NCBI GenBank assembly: GCA_018647445.1
Contig: JABGTE010000110.1
Coordinates: 1-39,532, forward strand
Direction: 5' to 3'
DNA from: Gammaproteobacteria bacterium
GTDB lineage: Bacteria > Pseudomonadota > Gammaproteobacteria > Pseudomonadales > Azotimanducaceae
DNA length: 39,532 nt
Shown: piece by piece, positions 17,597 to 30,222 of the stretch
Numbering within the stretch: the first letter of the stretch is position 1
Layout of the letters: each line of letters opens with the position of its first letter
The notes under the pieces: model-generated
The model's database searches: none
Told to the model about the DNA's origin: nothing
The model's input: the letters and a program-made list of their open reading frames with translations, nothing else
Translations under genes and position numbers: made by a program

Positions 17597-18454
17597 CCTT
17601 TTGTATGGATTTCGCAATCCGTTGGGTTGTTTCTTAAAGCGCTTATATTCCCACTGATACTGCGTCGGGTACTGCCGAACCAAATCTTCGACCGCTGCAT
17701 TGAGGCCGGTCAAGGCCAACACTTCGTCATGCTGGCTTAGACCTGGAACGGGCCGATAGTGAACATCAAACCGTCCGCGATCGTTCCGCGTTAAGGCGAC
17801 GAGTATTGGCGTTGCACCTGATTTCAGCGCCAAACGGTGCGCCAGTCGATCGGTAAAAGCGGGTTGATCAAAAAATGGCACAAAAAATCCCGTCTGAGGC
17901 ACTTGGTCCGGCAACACAACGACCGTACCGCCTTCTTTGAGCGTTTTAAACAACCGCGCTAAACCGCGAGGGGTTGTCGGTACCATTTGATTGCCATAGC
18001 GCATTCGAACCCGTTCGATGATACGGGCCATTGCTTTTAGTTTCGGCGGCTTAAACAGCGCCGTAAACTGACCGACCGTCTCAGAATACAGCGCGTTATA
18101 AAGCTCCCAATTGCCAATATGAGGCACGAGCAGCAGCACGCCTTTGTCATTCGCTAGGGCAGTTTCAAGATATTCTTTACCGAATTGATTATCGATCCAA
18201 GTAAGCAAGCGCTTACCATCTTTGCACCAAACGGCCGGGGTTTCTAATGCAGTCTGACAGGTTGCAATCAGGCTTTCTCGGGTTAGACGATCATTGGTCG
18301 CTGCCGCATTGTTTGGAAAACACCGCGCAAGATTGATCTCTGTTATGCGCCGGCTCTTTGACCAACCGTAAAACAGCCAAAGGCCAAACAGCCGTCCTAG
18401 CACCTGTAGCAATCGTCGAGGCAGTAATCCAATCATCCGTATTAGTAAATACAC
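17591..18454 (-). CDS. Lysophospholipid/lipid A acyltransferase family protein (HtrB/LpxL-like)
   Basis: 287 residues. The N terminus is a hydrophobic membrane anchor. The acyltransferase HX4E active site is PHIGNWE (H112, E117), followed by segments typical of the LpxL/LpxM family such as VVLPDQVPQTGFFVPFF. It likely transfers an acyl chain to lipid A at the inner membrane; which LpxL-type enzyme it is cannot be told. The start is GTG at 18454 with a purine-rich SD (AGGAAAGGGG) upstream. A homologue sits near glyQ in Pseudomonas as well. Confidence 0.88.
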   Translation of the reverse strand: MYLLIRMIGLLPRRLLQVLGRLFGLWLFYGWSKSRRITEINLARCFPNNAAATNDRLTRESLIATCQTALETPAVWCKDGKRLLTWIDNQFGKEYLETALANDKGVLLLVPHIGNWELYNALYSETVGQFTALFKPPKLKAMARIIERVRMRYGNQMVPTTPRGLARLFKTLKEGGTVVVLPDQVPQTGFFVPFFDQPAFTDRLAHRLALKSGATPILVALTRNDRGRFDVHYRPVPGLSQHDEVLALTGLNAAVEDLVRQYPTQYQWEYKRFKKQPNGLRNPYKRL

Positions 18455-18669
18455 GAAGCACCCCTTTCCTAAAAGGCCGAGAGCTGAGTTTACAGTACTA
18501 AGGCCAACAATCCCGCCAAACTAAAGCCCCACTGCGGATCGCTCGATCCAGGAAAAAACGCCGATTTATCATTATCTGGCGCTCACAGTCCTTATCAGTT
18601 TTGATTACGGCGACCGAAAACATCAAAGACTCGTCATAACAGAAGCAGACTGTCAGCGGAGACTTCCTG

Positions 18670-18675
18670 TATAAT
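18670..18675 (+). promoter_or_regulatory. -10 box of the glyQ-glyS promoter
   Basis: An exact TATAAT lies 27 bases before the glyQ ATG, in the 248-base divergent gap. The -35 region is poor (CAGACT at 18646-18651 with an 18-base spacer). I see nothing else in this gap apart from the acyltransferase SD. Confidence 0.45.
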
Positions 18676-18702
18676 TTTGTTTTTTCCTAGTTAATAAAGA
18701 CC

Positions 18703-19641
18703 ATGCCTAAAGTTGATACCTTTCAAGACCTGATTCTGACCCTACAGCAATTCTGGGCAGCTAAAGGCTGCGTGCTCATGCAGCCTTATGACATGGAAGT
18801 CGGTGCAGGTACCTTCCATCCCGCGACTTTTTTAAGGTCAATCGGGCCAGAACGTTGGTCTGCAGCTTATGTTCAACCCTGCAGACGGCCCACCGATGGA
18901 CGCTATGGCGAAAATCCCAACCGTTATCAGTACTACTATCAGTTCCAAGTGGTTATGAAGCCTAATCCCGAGAATTTTCAAGAATTGTATCTCGAGTCAT
19001 TGGTTCATCTTGGGATAGATCCCGCTGTTCATGATATTCGCTTCGTTGAAGACAACTGGGAGTCACCAACCCTCGGGGCTTGGGGGCTTGGATGGGAAGT
19101 GTGGATGGATGGTATGGAAATCACCCAATTTACGTATTTTCAACAAGTAGCGGGTCTGGAATGCTTTCCCGTCATGGGCGAGATTACTTACGGCCTGGAA
19201 CGATTATCCTTGTATCTTCAGGGTGTTGAAGACTTCCAACAATTGGTTTGGTCCGATAATGGCCAGGGCCAGCCCGTCAGCTATGCTGATATTTTTCATC
19301 AATACGAAGTCGAAATGTCTGCCTTTAATTTTGACCTTGCTGATATCGATGGTTTATTCCAACAATTCGACTATTTTGAAGCCGAGGCTAACCGGTTTTT
19401 GGAAGCCGGGTTGCCACTACCAGCTTATGAATACGTCATGAAAGCCTCGCATTGTTTCAACCTGTTAGATGCTCGGTCCGCAATTTCGGTCACAGAGCGC
19501 CAACGGTTTATTTTGAGAGTCCGGACCTTGGCACGGGGTGTCGGCGCATCCTACTTTGATACTCGGCGAGCAGCTGGATTTCCACTTGCCTCTGACAGCG
19601 ATCGTGCCCTTGTTTTAAAAGGATTACCCGATGCGACATGA
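18703..19641 (+). CDS. glyQ: Glycine-tRNA ligase alpha subunit
   Basis: 312 residues, the alpha chain of the bacterial alpha2beta2 glycyl-tRNA synthetase (class II), which holds the Gly-AMP active site. Highly conserved stretches are visible, such as [35 protein letters not shown] and the [11 protein letters not shown] region. SD is weak (AAAGA). It overlaps glyS by 11 bases in another frame, which fits coupled synthesis of the two subunits. Confidence 0.97.
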   Translation: MPKVDTFQDLILTLQQFWAAKGCVLMQPYDMEVGAGTFHPATFLRSIGPERWSAAYVQPCRRPTDGRYGENPNRYQYYYQFQVVMKPNPENFQELYLESLVHLGIDPAVHDIRFVEDNWESPTLGAWGLGWEVWMDGMEITQFTYFQQVAGLECFPVMGEITYGLERLSLYLQGVEDFQQLVWSDNGQGQPVSYADIFHQYEVEMSAFNFDLADIDGLFQQFDYFEAEANRFLEAGLPLPAYEYVMKASHCFNLLDARSAISVTERQRFILRVRTLARGVGASYFDTRRAAGFPLASDSDRALVLKGLPDAT

Positions 19642-21682
19642 AACGTTGCTGATCGAAATTGGAACCGAAGAGCTGCCGCCCAAAAGCCTGATGGCCCTAA
19701 AAACGGCCTTTGCCGAAAACCTCAGGAAAGCATTGGATGATCGACAGTTCAACTATGGCAAGGTTACAGCGTTCGCAACACCCCGTCGGCTTGCTGTGCA
19801 GATTGCGGCCTGCGAAAACCTTCAGCCCGAGCAATTGATCCAAAAAAAGGGGCCCAAGTTAAGCGCTGCCTTCGACAACGATGGTCAACCGACCAAAGCA
19901 CTAAGCGGATTCTTGAAGTCCTGCGGGATTACAGACCCAGATTTACTCGAACGAGAAGAAACCGAGAAGGGCGCTTGGGTCGTTTACCGTTCTACGCAGG
20001 CCGGCGCTACCCTGAGTTCAGAAATTCAAGCGATATTGATTGAAGCAACCGCAACCTTGCCCATCGCTAAAAGGATGCGCTGGCAGAGTTACCGCGCGGA
20101 GTTTGTACGTCCTGTTCGCTGGTTGGTTGCGCTCTATGGCAATGAGATCCTCAATTGTCACTTTCATGACAGAACGGCCGACGCAAAGACCTATGGTCAT
20201 CGCGCCATGTACGGGGACGACCCGATTATACTCAGCCATGCCGATGATTATGAGGCTGGGCTCGAAGCTGGATTTGTCATTGTAAGCTTTGAAAAGCGAC
20301 AAGCCTTGATCAGTGAACAATTGGAGGCTGCAGCCTCAGTAAGAGGCGCGATTGCGTCCGATGACCCAGCATTATTAGAAGAGGTCACCGCGTTGACAGA
20401 GTGGCCCCGTGTCTTGGGTGGCGATTTCGATCCGGCGTTTTTAGCGGTTCCGGAAGAAGCCTTGATTTCTGCCATGCGAGAGCACCAGCGCTATTTTCAC
20501 TTACGCGATAACGCGGGTCAGCTTCAACCTAATTTTCTAACCGTTGCCAATCTAGAGAGTCTGCAACCAGAGGAAGTGGTTGCTGGGAACGAGCGCGTCA
20601 TTCGTCCAAGACTCACAGATGCACAATTCTTTTATAACAAGGACCTTCAAAAACCGCTTGAGGACGCACTTGATCAGCTCAACCAGGTGGTTTTTCAAAA
20701 TGCGCTGGGTTCCTTTGGGGATAAAGCGCGTCGAATCAGTACCTTATCGGGCTTAATTGCGAAAAGCCTAGGCGAAAACGAAGCGGTTGCAGCCCGAGCG
20801 GGGTTACTGGCAAAAACAGACCTTGTATCTCTAATGGTCGGTGAGTTTCCAGAACTACAGGGCATCATGGGCAGCTACTATGCCAAAGCGCAAGGCGAGT
20901 CTTCCTTGATTGCTGACAGTATTCAAGAACACTATTTACCCCGATTTTCGGGCGACCAATTGCCCGGCACAATGACCGCTTGTGCGGTTGCGATCGCTGA
21001 TCGCATCGATACCTTGGTCGGCTTGTTTGGCATTGGACAGCCGCCTACCGGCAGCAAAGATCCTTTTGCGCTGCGAAGACAATCATTAGCGGTAGTTCGA
21101 ATCTGTATCGAAGTTCCAATCAATCTAGACCTTATGGTCTTGCTTGAGGCATCTGCAGAACGACACACAGCAGAATGTGCAACTGCACCCGTTATGGCTT
21201 ACATCCTTGATAGATTTGAAAATTTATTAACAGAACGTGGCGCAAAATGGGACAGTATCCGGGCAATTCGGGCGCGGCCAAGCGGCATCCACAATTTACT
21301 GACCGCGTCAGAAGACATCGAAAGTCTCGATCGTTTTCGAGAATCCGACGCAAGCACCTTGGTCATCAAAGCACAAAAACGAGTACAAAATATCATCGAA
21401 AAGGCCGGCCCTGTTGACATCGGTGACGTCAATCCTGCGCATTTCAACGTCCCTATCGAAGCTGAGCTGATCAGCTGTATTGCATCGATTGAAGCCGTTC
21501 GGACCGAAGCCATCGACATCCGTCTCGCAAAGGTCGCCGACAGTGCGAAGACCATCGATTCATATTTTAAAGAAGTCATGGTAATGGATGACAATCTATT
21601 GATCCGCGAAAACCGCTTGAACACGCTGAGTCAATTGAACCGCGCATTAAACGATATCGCCGCCTTTAGTCTCCTGCAGTAA
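19631..21682 (+). CDS. glyS: Glycine-tRNA ligase beta subunit
   Basis: 683 residues, the tRNA-binding beta chain of the heterotetrameric GlyRS. Typical features are the N-terminal [26 protein letters not shown] in the middle, [12 protein letters not shown], the HD-domain-like [12 protein letters not shown] region and a C-terminal anticodon-binding domain ending MVMDDN..LRENRL-type sequence. It follows glyQ with an 11-base overlap and converges on gyrB across 57 bases containing a perfect hairpin. Confidence 0.96.
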   Translation: MRHETLLIEIGTEELPPKSLMALKTAFAENLRKALDDRQFNYGKVTAFATPRRLAVQIAACENLQPEQLIQKKGPKLSAAFDNDGQPTKALSGFLKSCGITDPDLLEREETEKGAWVVYRSTQAGATLSSEIQAILIEATATLPIAKRMRWQSYRAEFVRPVRWLVALYGNEILNCHFHDRTADAKTYGHRAMYGDDPIILSHADDYEAGLEAGFVIVSFEKRQALISEQLEAAASVRGAIASDDPALLEEVTALTEWPRVLGGDFDPAFLAVPEEALISAMREHQRYFHLRDNAGQLQPNFLTVANLESLQPEEVVAGNERVIRPRLTDAQFFYNKDLQKPLEDALDQLNQVVFQNALGSFGDKARRISTLSGLIAKSLGENEAVAARAGLLAKTDLVSLMVGEFPELQGIMGSYYAKAQGESSLIADSIQEHYLPRFSGDQLPGTMTACAVAIADRIDTLVGLFGIGQPPTGSKDPFALRRQSLAVVRICIEVPINLDLMVLLEASAERHTAECATAPVMAYILDRFENLLTERGAKWDSIRAIRARPSGIHNLLTASEDIESLDRFRESDASTLVIKAQKRVQNIIEKAGPVDIGDVNPAHFNVPIEAELISCIASIEAVRTEAIDIRLAKVADSAKTIDSYFKEVMVMDDNLLIRENRLNTLSQLNRALNDIAAFSLLQ

Positions 21683-21699
21683 CTCCTGACGCAGTGGAT

Positions 21700-21726
21700 G
21701 TTTGATCTCACACACAGAGATCAAAC
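21700..21726. terminator. Perfect 10-bp hairpin between convergent glyS and gyrB
   Basis: Arms GTTTGATCTC (21700-21709) and GAGATCAAAC (21717-21726) flank a 7-base ACACACA loop. It lies between the glyS and gyrB stop codons, where a bidirectional terminator is expected. There is no strong T-run on either side, so it may act as an RNA 3'-end stabiliser or work with Rho. Confidence 0.5.
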
Positions 21727-21739
21727 TGATCGACTTTGG

Positions 21740-25234
<3,495 letters not shown>

Positions 25235-25238
<4 letters not shown>

Positions 25239-26338
25239 AGCTTCATCGGCATGATCACGTAGAGGGCGTTTTCTACAGCAGGATCTTCAATCAAAGCACT
25301 ACTGTTACCATCAAAGACCGTGATTTTGACGGTTTCTCCTCGAATCACGTTTAACACATCCAATAAGTAACCGACGTTAAACCCAATTTCGAGAGGCGTA
25401 CCAACATAATCGACCGGAACCGTTTCTTCTGCATCTTCTTGTTCTGGGTTATTGGTGCTAAGTGTGATCAGTCCCTCGCTAAAATTAACCCGAATACCTC
25501 GAAATTTTTCGTTCGATAGAATAGCCGTTCGATTCAAAGCTCGACGCAAATCTTGTTTATTCGCAACAATCTGTTTATCGCCATTTCTTGGGATAACGCG
25601 CTCATAATCCGGAAATCGACCGTCGACCAATTTAGTCGTCAACTGAAACGGTCCCGTAGATAATCTCAGATGATTCGCCCCAAAAGCTAGAGACACATCC
25701 TCGTCACAATCATTGAGCAAGCGCTGCAACTCCAACACCCCTTTGCGCGGCACAATCACCTGCGACGCCGGTTCGTCCGTTCGTTCGCCCAACTGATGGT
25801 AATTTGATGCCAAACGGTGGCCGTCAGTGGCAACACACCTGATAGCGCCAAAACCCTGTTCAACCAACATGCCATTTAAAAAATATCGCACATCTTGCTG
25901 CGCCATAGCGAAAGCAGTTAAATCCAGCAGCTGCTTCATCACCTCACCTTGGATTGATACCTGACTATCCGCACTCGACGTCTCGACGGCCGGAAAATCA
26001 ATTGCTGGCAACGTTGATAGGTTCGACCGAAAGCGTCCAGACCGAACCTCGAGCCGATCCTCCTTAAGCGTAATATCGATCTCAGCGTTATCCGGTAGCT
26101 CACGACAAATGTCGACAAACTTTCGTGCTGGCACCGTTACTTCACCTTCTAAATCTACCGAAGCATTTAGTTGTCCAACCATTTCAACTTCAAGGTCTGT
26201 TCCCGTCATCGAAAGTCGCGAACCCTCAACTCGCAACAAGATATTAGACAAAATAGGTAGCGTTTGACGGCGCTCAACCACCCCCGCTACCTGCTGCAGA
26301 GGTCGCAACAACGTTTCTCGACTGATTGAAAACTTCAT
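25235..26338 (-). CDS. dnaN: DNA polymerase III beta subunit (sliding clamp), canonical copy
   Basis: 367 residues, the same length class as E. coli DnaN (366). The three-domain clamp fold is supported throughout, with E. coli landmarks retained: R24 region ERRQTLPIL, the R96/R100/R103/R105 basic interface (DRLEVRSGRFR), QQDVRYFLNGML, ATDGHRLA, VDGRFPDYERVIP, AILSNEKFRG, NNPEQEDAEE and the C-terminal MPMKL that completes the protein-binding pocket. SD AGGA sits 7 bases before the ATG. It overlaps recF by 4 bases. A second, divergent dnaN precedes it across 107 bases, so this copy is not in the usual slot directly after dnaA. Confidence 0.95.
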
Positions 26339-26385
26339 AGCTCAATCCTTAACTTAGGGGCAAATAATGAACAACCCGATGCTTT

Positions 26386-26410
26386 AAAAGTCCAAAATTT
26401 TTCTTTAGAC
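26386..26410 (-). terminator. Weak terminator-like hairpin after the first dnaN
   Basis: On the minus strand, GTCTAAA and TTTGGAC (7 pairs with one G-U) enclose a 7-base loop and are followed by TTTT. It lies between the two clamp genes. The stem is AT-rich, so termination would be partial at best; it may only attenuate read-through. Confidence 0.25.
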
Positions 26411-26445
26411 CCATTATGTATGTTAGCGCTTACTACTTTATAACC

Positions 26446-27564
26446 CTATATAACCATTGGGCTAATGACAAACTGTGCCTGTTCTTCTTCAGGGTCTGTT
26501 ATCAGACAGGGACTTGTTTGCCCAGAGAGCGCGACCTGTACAACCTCGCTCCCCACGGCATTTAAAGCCTCAATCAAGAAGTGTACATTGAACCCAATCT
26601 CTAGGTCCTCACCCTCGTAGACAACTGCTAGAGTTTCTTCAGCCTGCTCTTGTAGGGGATTATTGGTAAACAGAGACAAACGTCCTGCCACAAGTGATAA
26701 CTTTACGTTCTTGTATACCTCATTCGACATCACCGCTGTCCGAATTAATGCTTCTCGAAATGCCTGCCGATCACAAGAAAAGTGCTTATCCGAACCCGTT
26801 GGAATCGCTTTCTCGTAATCAGGATACTCACCGTCAATCAACTTAGAAAGAAACCGGCATCCGGTCATCTCAACCAGCAGACAGTTCTCTGTAAACGATA
26901 ATGTCACTTCGGTATCTACCTCGTCCAACAACTTAACCAACTCCAAAACGCCTTTTCTCGGAACTATCGGCCGGCCCTGTAAGCCGCCATCATGCTGAAC
27001 CTGTCTGGTCACGACAGCCAATCTTTGGCCATTGGTTGCAACCAAACGTACCGTGCCTTCGTTTAACTCAAACAACATGCCGTTAAAGAAATAACGAACA
27101 TCTTGTTGCGCCATAGCAAAAACTGTCTTGGCCAACATTTGCCGAAACGGCTGCGTTTCGATGCGAAAAGACTGAATTGCTTGGCCTTGGCCATCAATAT
27201 TTGGAAAGTCTTCAGCAGGCAGCGTTGAAAACTGAGACTCGAACGCGCCACTACTCAATACAACATGTTTGTCACGTTGTCTAAAATTCAGGCGTGCATC
27301 CACAGGCAAATGCTTACAGATCTCCAACAGCTTTCGGCCAGGCAGAGCGCAGAGACCCTCTACTTCCACATTTAGACTGTCACCACCAAGCCCAATTTGA
27401 GTCTGTAGTTCAACTTCTTGATCCGTTGCTGTGAGGGTAATACCATGCTGATTCACGGCAACCAAAACATGCGATAAGATCGGCAGTGTTTGGCGCTTTT
27501 CAAGCACACTGACTACTTTCGACAATGGCTCTAGCAAATCTGATCGGTTAAGGGAGAATTTCAT
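26446..27564 (-). CDS. Second, divergent DNA polymerase III beta-clamp paralogue
   Basis: 372 residues, full-length and intact, about 45% identical to the neighbouring DnaN by hand alignment. It keeps DNA-contact positions (KRQTLPIL with R24; QQDVRYF with Q149) and blocks such as IVPRKGVLEL and IGFNV. It differs where the canonical clamp is most conserved: ATNGQRLA instead of ATDGHRLA, PDYEKAIP instead of PDYERVIP, tail SPMVI instead of MPMKL, and SSGAFESQF instead of RSGRFRSNL at the dimer interface. It occupies the dnaN slot after dnaA (194-base gap). SD AAGAG precedes the ATG. I infer a functional clamp with altered partner or dimer specificity; residue numbers follow E. coli and are recalled. 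Confidence 0.92.
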   Translation of the reverse strand: MKFSLNRSDLLEPLSKVVSVLEKRQTLPILSHVLVAVNQHGITLTATDQEVELQTQIGLGGDSLNVEVEGLCALPGRKLLEICKHLPVDARLNFRQRDKHVVLSSGAFESQFSTLPAEDFPNIDGQGQAIQSFRIETQPFRQMLAKTVFAMAQQDVRYFFNGMLFELNEGTVRLVATNGQRLAVVTRQVQHDGGLQGRPIVPRKGVLELVKLLDEVDTEVTLSFTENCLLVEMTGCRFLSKLIDGEYPDYEKAIPTGSDKHFSCDRQAFREALIRTAVMSNEVYKNVKLSLVAGRLSLFTNNPLQEQAEETLAVVYEGEDLEIGFNVHFLIEALNAVGSEVVQVALSGQTSPCLITDPEEEQAQFVISPMVI

Positions 27565-27587
27565 AACAATACTCTTATCTTGACATA

Positions 27588-27593
27588 ATTATA
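27588..27593 (-). promoter_or_regulatory. Possible -10 box upstream of the second dnaN paralogue
   Basis: An exact TATAAT on the minus strand lies 23 bases upstream of the ATG at 27564, in the 194-base dnaA-dnaN gap. No matching -35 is seen at 16-18 bases, so activity would need an activator or be weak. Confidence 0.35.
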
Positions 27594-27758
27594 CGCCCAC
27601 ACTTAACCGGACGATTTGTCTTTTAATTTTTTTCAGCGTCTCTGCAACGCAGTGGCGCACGCTCGCCCTAGTTTAACATCGATCCCAAACCTTGAAGAAC
27701 CCACATTGCACCCCGCCTTTGCTTCTCGCAGTTACCGATACGCGTGCGCTGAACCCCT

Positions 27759-29141
27759 CTAACTGGTTAGCATCCTACGCAAATTTCGATAATCGTCTTT
27801 GATTTCTGGGTTCATTTCTCTCAATTCTTCAACTTTTCGACAAGCATGTAACACCGTTGTATGGTCTCTACCGCCAAACGCATCACCGATTTCAGGCAAA
27901 CTATGGTTTGTCAGCTCCTTTGAAAGTGCCATTGCCACTTGTCGCGGCCTCGCAAGCGAACGATTCCGTTTCTTAGAAAGCAAATCGCTCATTCGCAGCT
28001 TGTAATAGTCGGCAACCGTTTTCTGGATATTATCGATACCAACCTGACGCGCCTGAATCGCGATCAAATCTCTCAGTGCAGATTTAACCTGGTCAATAGA
28101 AATCGGTCGACCCGCAAACCGAGCATTGGCAATAACTCGTCTTAATGCGCCTTCAAGCTCTCGAACATTCGATCGAACCCGCTCTGCTATAAAAAAGGCG
28201 GCATCAGAAGGGATATAGACTGCCTCACGTTCTGCTTTCTTTAACAAAATTGCCACTCTGGTTTCCAACTCTGGCGGCTCAACCGCCGCCGTCATGCCCC
28301 ATACAAACCGGCTTTCCAAACGTTCTTCAAGACCTTGAATTTCTTTTGGGTAACGGTCACAGGTCAAGACGATTTGACGGCCATCCTCCTGTAACCGATT
28401 GAAAACATGAAAAAACTCTTCTTGGCTTTTTGATCCTTTTGCTAAAAATTGGATGTCATCCATTAATAGCACGTCAACCGAGCGATAATATTGTGTGAAT
28501 TCAGACATGGCGCCGTGCTCAATCGCCCGGACCATGTCTTCCATGAAGCGTTGAGAATACATGTATGCGACTTTCAGTTCGGGATGACGATCTGCAATCG
28601 CGTTGCCAACCGCATGCATTAAGTGGGTTTTGCCTAAACCAACCCCGCCGTACAACAGTAATGGGTTATAAGATGACCCACCCACGTTTTCTGAAACTTG
28701 AATTGCCGCTGCTCTAGCCATCTCGTTCGAACGTCCACCGACAAATGAATCAAAGGTAAAAGACTTGTTCAGTTCGAGAAGTGGATAAAAAGCTTCCCGC
28801 TCTGAAAAGCTATTCTGTCGACCTGTTTTTGGAGAACTTGGCCTTTGCTCGGAACGGTTCTCGCTCCGCTGACTACCAATTTTAAGCGCGACCGTTTGCA
28901 TACCGGACTCAAGTAATACCGCCTTTATCCGGACTAAAAATTGGCTCTCAACGGTATCTAAAATATACTTATTAGGGGCATACACCACGCCGTCGTCAGA
29001 TGTGCCAACGAGTTGCAAAGGTTTGATCCAGGTATTGTATTGCTGAGCGGTAAGCTCAGTTTCTAATCGCGATAAACAATTTTGCCAGATCGAAGACACC
29101 ACAACATCACTACTCTTAACGCCCGACGAGATAGGACTCAC
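27759..29141 (-). CDS. dnaA: Chromosomal replication initiator protein DnaA
   Basis: About 460 residues. Domain I ([10 protein letters not shown]...) contacts DnaB and DnaA, a variable linker follows (about 90-118), then the AAA+ domain with Walker A GGVGLGKT (165-172) and Walker B LMDD (226-229), and domain IV with the DnaA-box-binding GGRDHTTV (423-430). The start is uncertain: GTG at 29141 gives the longest form, while GTG at 29099 would match the common family N terminus just before SSIWQ. It reads away from oriC. The genes dnaN (two copies), recF and gyrB follow. Confidence 0.96.
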   Translation of the reverse strand: MSPISSGVKSSDVVVSSIWQNCLSRLETELTAQQYNTWIKPLQLVGTSDDGVVYAPNKYILDTVESQFLVRIKAVLLESGMQTVALKIGSQRSENRSEQRPSSPKTGRQNSFSEREAFYPLLELNKSFTFDSFVGGRSNEMARAAAIQVSENVGGSSYNPLLLYGGVGLGKTHLMHAVGNAIADRHPELKVAYMYSQRFMEDMVRAIEHGAMSEFTQYYRSVDVLLMDDIQFLAKGSKSQEEFFHVFNRLQEDGRQIVLTCDRYPKEIQGLEERLESRFVWGMTAAVEPPELETRVAILLKKAEREAVYIPSDAAFFIAERVRSNVRELEGALRRVIANARFAGRPISIDQVKSALRDLIAIQARQVGIDNIQKTVADYYKLRMSDLLSKKRNRSLARPRQVAMALSKELTNHSLPEIGDAFGGRDHTTVLHACRKVEELREMNPEIKDDYRNLRRMLTS

Positions 29142-29319
29142 TCAACCCGTCCCAATTTAGGTTTTTCAATTATTCGGTCTCTACAAAGCGCTATGATCGC
29201 TGAAATTGCTTACCGAGAACAGACAACAGATACTAACCCTAAACTCGGAACCATGACCAGAGGCAAAGCCTTTTTTCCGATAAAAAACTGATATTAATTC
29301 AAAGGTTTATTGCAAAACC

Positions 29320-29328
29320 TGTGGATAA
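29320..29328 (-). promoter_or_regulatory. DnaA box 1 (perfect)
   Basis: TGTGGATAA on the plus strand, i.e. TTATCCACA on the minus strand, an exact match to the high-affinity DnaA box. Confidence 0.85.
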
Positions 29329-29381
29329 CTTGTGGGTAGCCTGTCAGTGAATAGAATCCAGCGTAAACCCCGACATCGTTA

Positions 29382-29390
29382 TGTGGATAA
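29382..29390 (-). promoter_or_regulatory. DnaA box 2 (perfect)
   Basis: Exact TTATCCACA on the minus strand, 62 bases from box 1, close to six helical turns, so both boxes face the same side of the DNA. Confidence 0.85.
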
Positions 29391-29443
29391 CCTACACTTT
29401 CATCCCATCTCTACGCACAAGCTATTCAGCAATAGCGCACACG

Positions 29444-29452
29444 TTATCCACC
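29444..29452 (+). promoter_or_regulatory. DnaA box 3 (one mismatch)
   Basis: TTATCCACC on the plus strand, differing from the consensus at the last base, 62 bases from box 2 and in the opposite orientation. Confidence 0.65.
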
Positions 29453-29498
29453 TAGTCATGCTTGGTGTAACCATCTGTTTTATCGATTAAAAAAAGAC

Positions 29499-29507
29499 CT
29501 ATCCACA
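29499..29507 (+). promoter_or_regulatory. DnaA box 4 (one mismatch), next to the AT-rich region
   Basis: CTATCCACA on the plus strand, differing at the first base. It is 14 bases from the AT-rich stretch, where a box is expected to start strand opening. Confidence 0.65.
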
Positions 29508-29520
29508 GGAAAGCGCGCTC

Positions 29521-29571
29521 TAATAAAAACAACAATAATAAATTATATATATAACTAAACCTTTATATTAA
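29521..29571. other. AT-rich stretch, likely DNA unwinding element
   Basis: About 50 bases with only a handful of C residues and no G, including an AT-alternating run (ATTATATATATAA). Its position next to DnaA box 4 fits the initial melting site of oriC. Confidence 0.7.
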
Positions 29572-29617
29572 GGCTCCTGCAACCAACACCCTTCCGATTA
29601 CCAATTGTACAAACGCG

Positions 29618-29646
29618 TTGACTGGGTCCGCGAGAGTCTTTAGAAT
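29618..29646 (+). promoter_or_regulatory. Sigma-70 promoter of rpmH-rnpA
   Basis: TTGACT at 29618-29623, an ideal 17-base spacer, and TAGAAT at 29641-29646, each one base from consensus. It is placed 31 bases before the rpmH ATG and reads away from oriC. Confidence 0.78.
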
Positions 29647-29677
29647 CGCGCGTCCAAAGTCATGTGGGATTAAAACA

Positions 29678-29812
29678 ATGAAGCGTACTTTTCAACCGAG
29701 TGTTATCAAAAGAAAGCGCACCCATGGATTTCGAGCACGAATGGCAACAAAAGGGGGCCGTCTCGTCTTGAAGCGCCGCCGTGCAAAGGGTCGAAAAGCA
29801 TTATCTGCTTAA
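29678..29812 (+). CDS. rpmH: 50S ribosomal protein L34
   Basis: 44 residues, the standard length, starting MKRTFQPS and rich in Arg/Lys, with the conserved HGFRARM and [14 protein letters not shown] segments. It binds 23S rRNA. A longer in-frame ORF from TTG at 29618 is rejected because that TTG is the -35 box of the promoter. rnpA follows after 41 bases, the conserved rpmH-rnpA order. Confidence 0.97.
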   Translation: MKRTFQPSVIKRKRTHGFRARMATKGGRLVLKRRRAKGRKALSA

Positions 29813-29853
29813 ACTGAGACGTCCTATTAATGTCATCTTGAGTCAATGAACCG

Positions 29854-30222
29854 ATGGCAAGTCCAACAAAGTCTCTTTCTTCCAACCATCGTATGCATAG
29901 CAGCACCGAATTTGATTCGGTGTTTAAGAAACCGAGCCAGAAAGTTCACGGTCAGAGTTTTCTAGTGTTGGCTAGAACCTCGGAGGATTCCCCCAGCACA
30001 CTTGGACTCGTCGTTGGTAAAAAGAATATCCCAAAAGCAGTCGCTCGTAATCGGTTTAAAAGAATCGTCAGAGAGTCGTTCCGGCACCATAAAACCAAAA
30101 ATATTGATTTCGTTGTGTTAGCAAAACGGCCACCAAAAACTGAGACAAAAGCGATGCTTAGACGTGCACTTGATGATGCGTTTTTAAAAATTGCTGCTAC
30201 GGGAACGCCTAATGATCATTAA
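29854..30222 (+). CDS. rnpA: Ribonuclease P protein component
   Basis: 122 residues, small and basic. The RNR signature is visible in [15 protein letters not shown], preceded by LGLVVGKKN, and FVVLAK follows. It is the protein cofactor of RNase P, which trims tRNA 5' leaders. The ATG at 29854 has a weak SD. Its 3' end overlaps yidD by 11 bases. Confidence 0.93.
   Translation: MASPTKSLSSNHRMHSSTEFDSVFKKPSQKVHGQSFLVLARTSEDSPSTLGLVVGKKNIPKAVARNRFKRIVRESFRHHKTKNIDFVVLAKRPPKTETKAMLRRALDDAFLKIAATGTPNDH

Larger units (their letters stand above)
29142..29677. other. oriC: Origin of chromosomal replication (oriC), dnaA-rpmH intergenic region
   Basis: A 536-base non-coding interval between divergent dnaA and rpmH, the usual oriC site in Pseudomonas-type genomes. 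It has four good DnaA boxes (listed separately) at 62, 62 and 55 base spacing, two pointing left then two pointing right. A weaker box-like TGTGGGTAG (two mismatches) is at 29331-29339. An almost pure A/T stretch at 29521-29571 follows the last box and is the likely DNA unwinding element. The dnaA promoter must lie in the left part, but I could not place it confidently. The rpmH promoter is at the right end. Confidence 0.88.

Noticed and set aside
26446-27564. The second dnaN as a pseudogene or a recent duplicate
   Set aside because: The frame is intact over 372 codons, structural blocks are preserved, and divergence from the neighbour is high and patterned, so neither decay nor recent duplication fits.
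29257-29277. Short hairpin AGGC-AAA-GCCT followed by a T-run on the plus strand
   Set aside because: It looks like a small terminator, but no plus-strand gene precedes it and the stem is only four strong pairs; probably chance in an AT-rich region.
29082-29291. 69-codon plus-strand ORF covering the dnaA start and part of the origin
   Set aside because: It overlaps dnaA antisense and the origin, has no SD, and its peptide has no recognisable domain.
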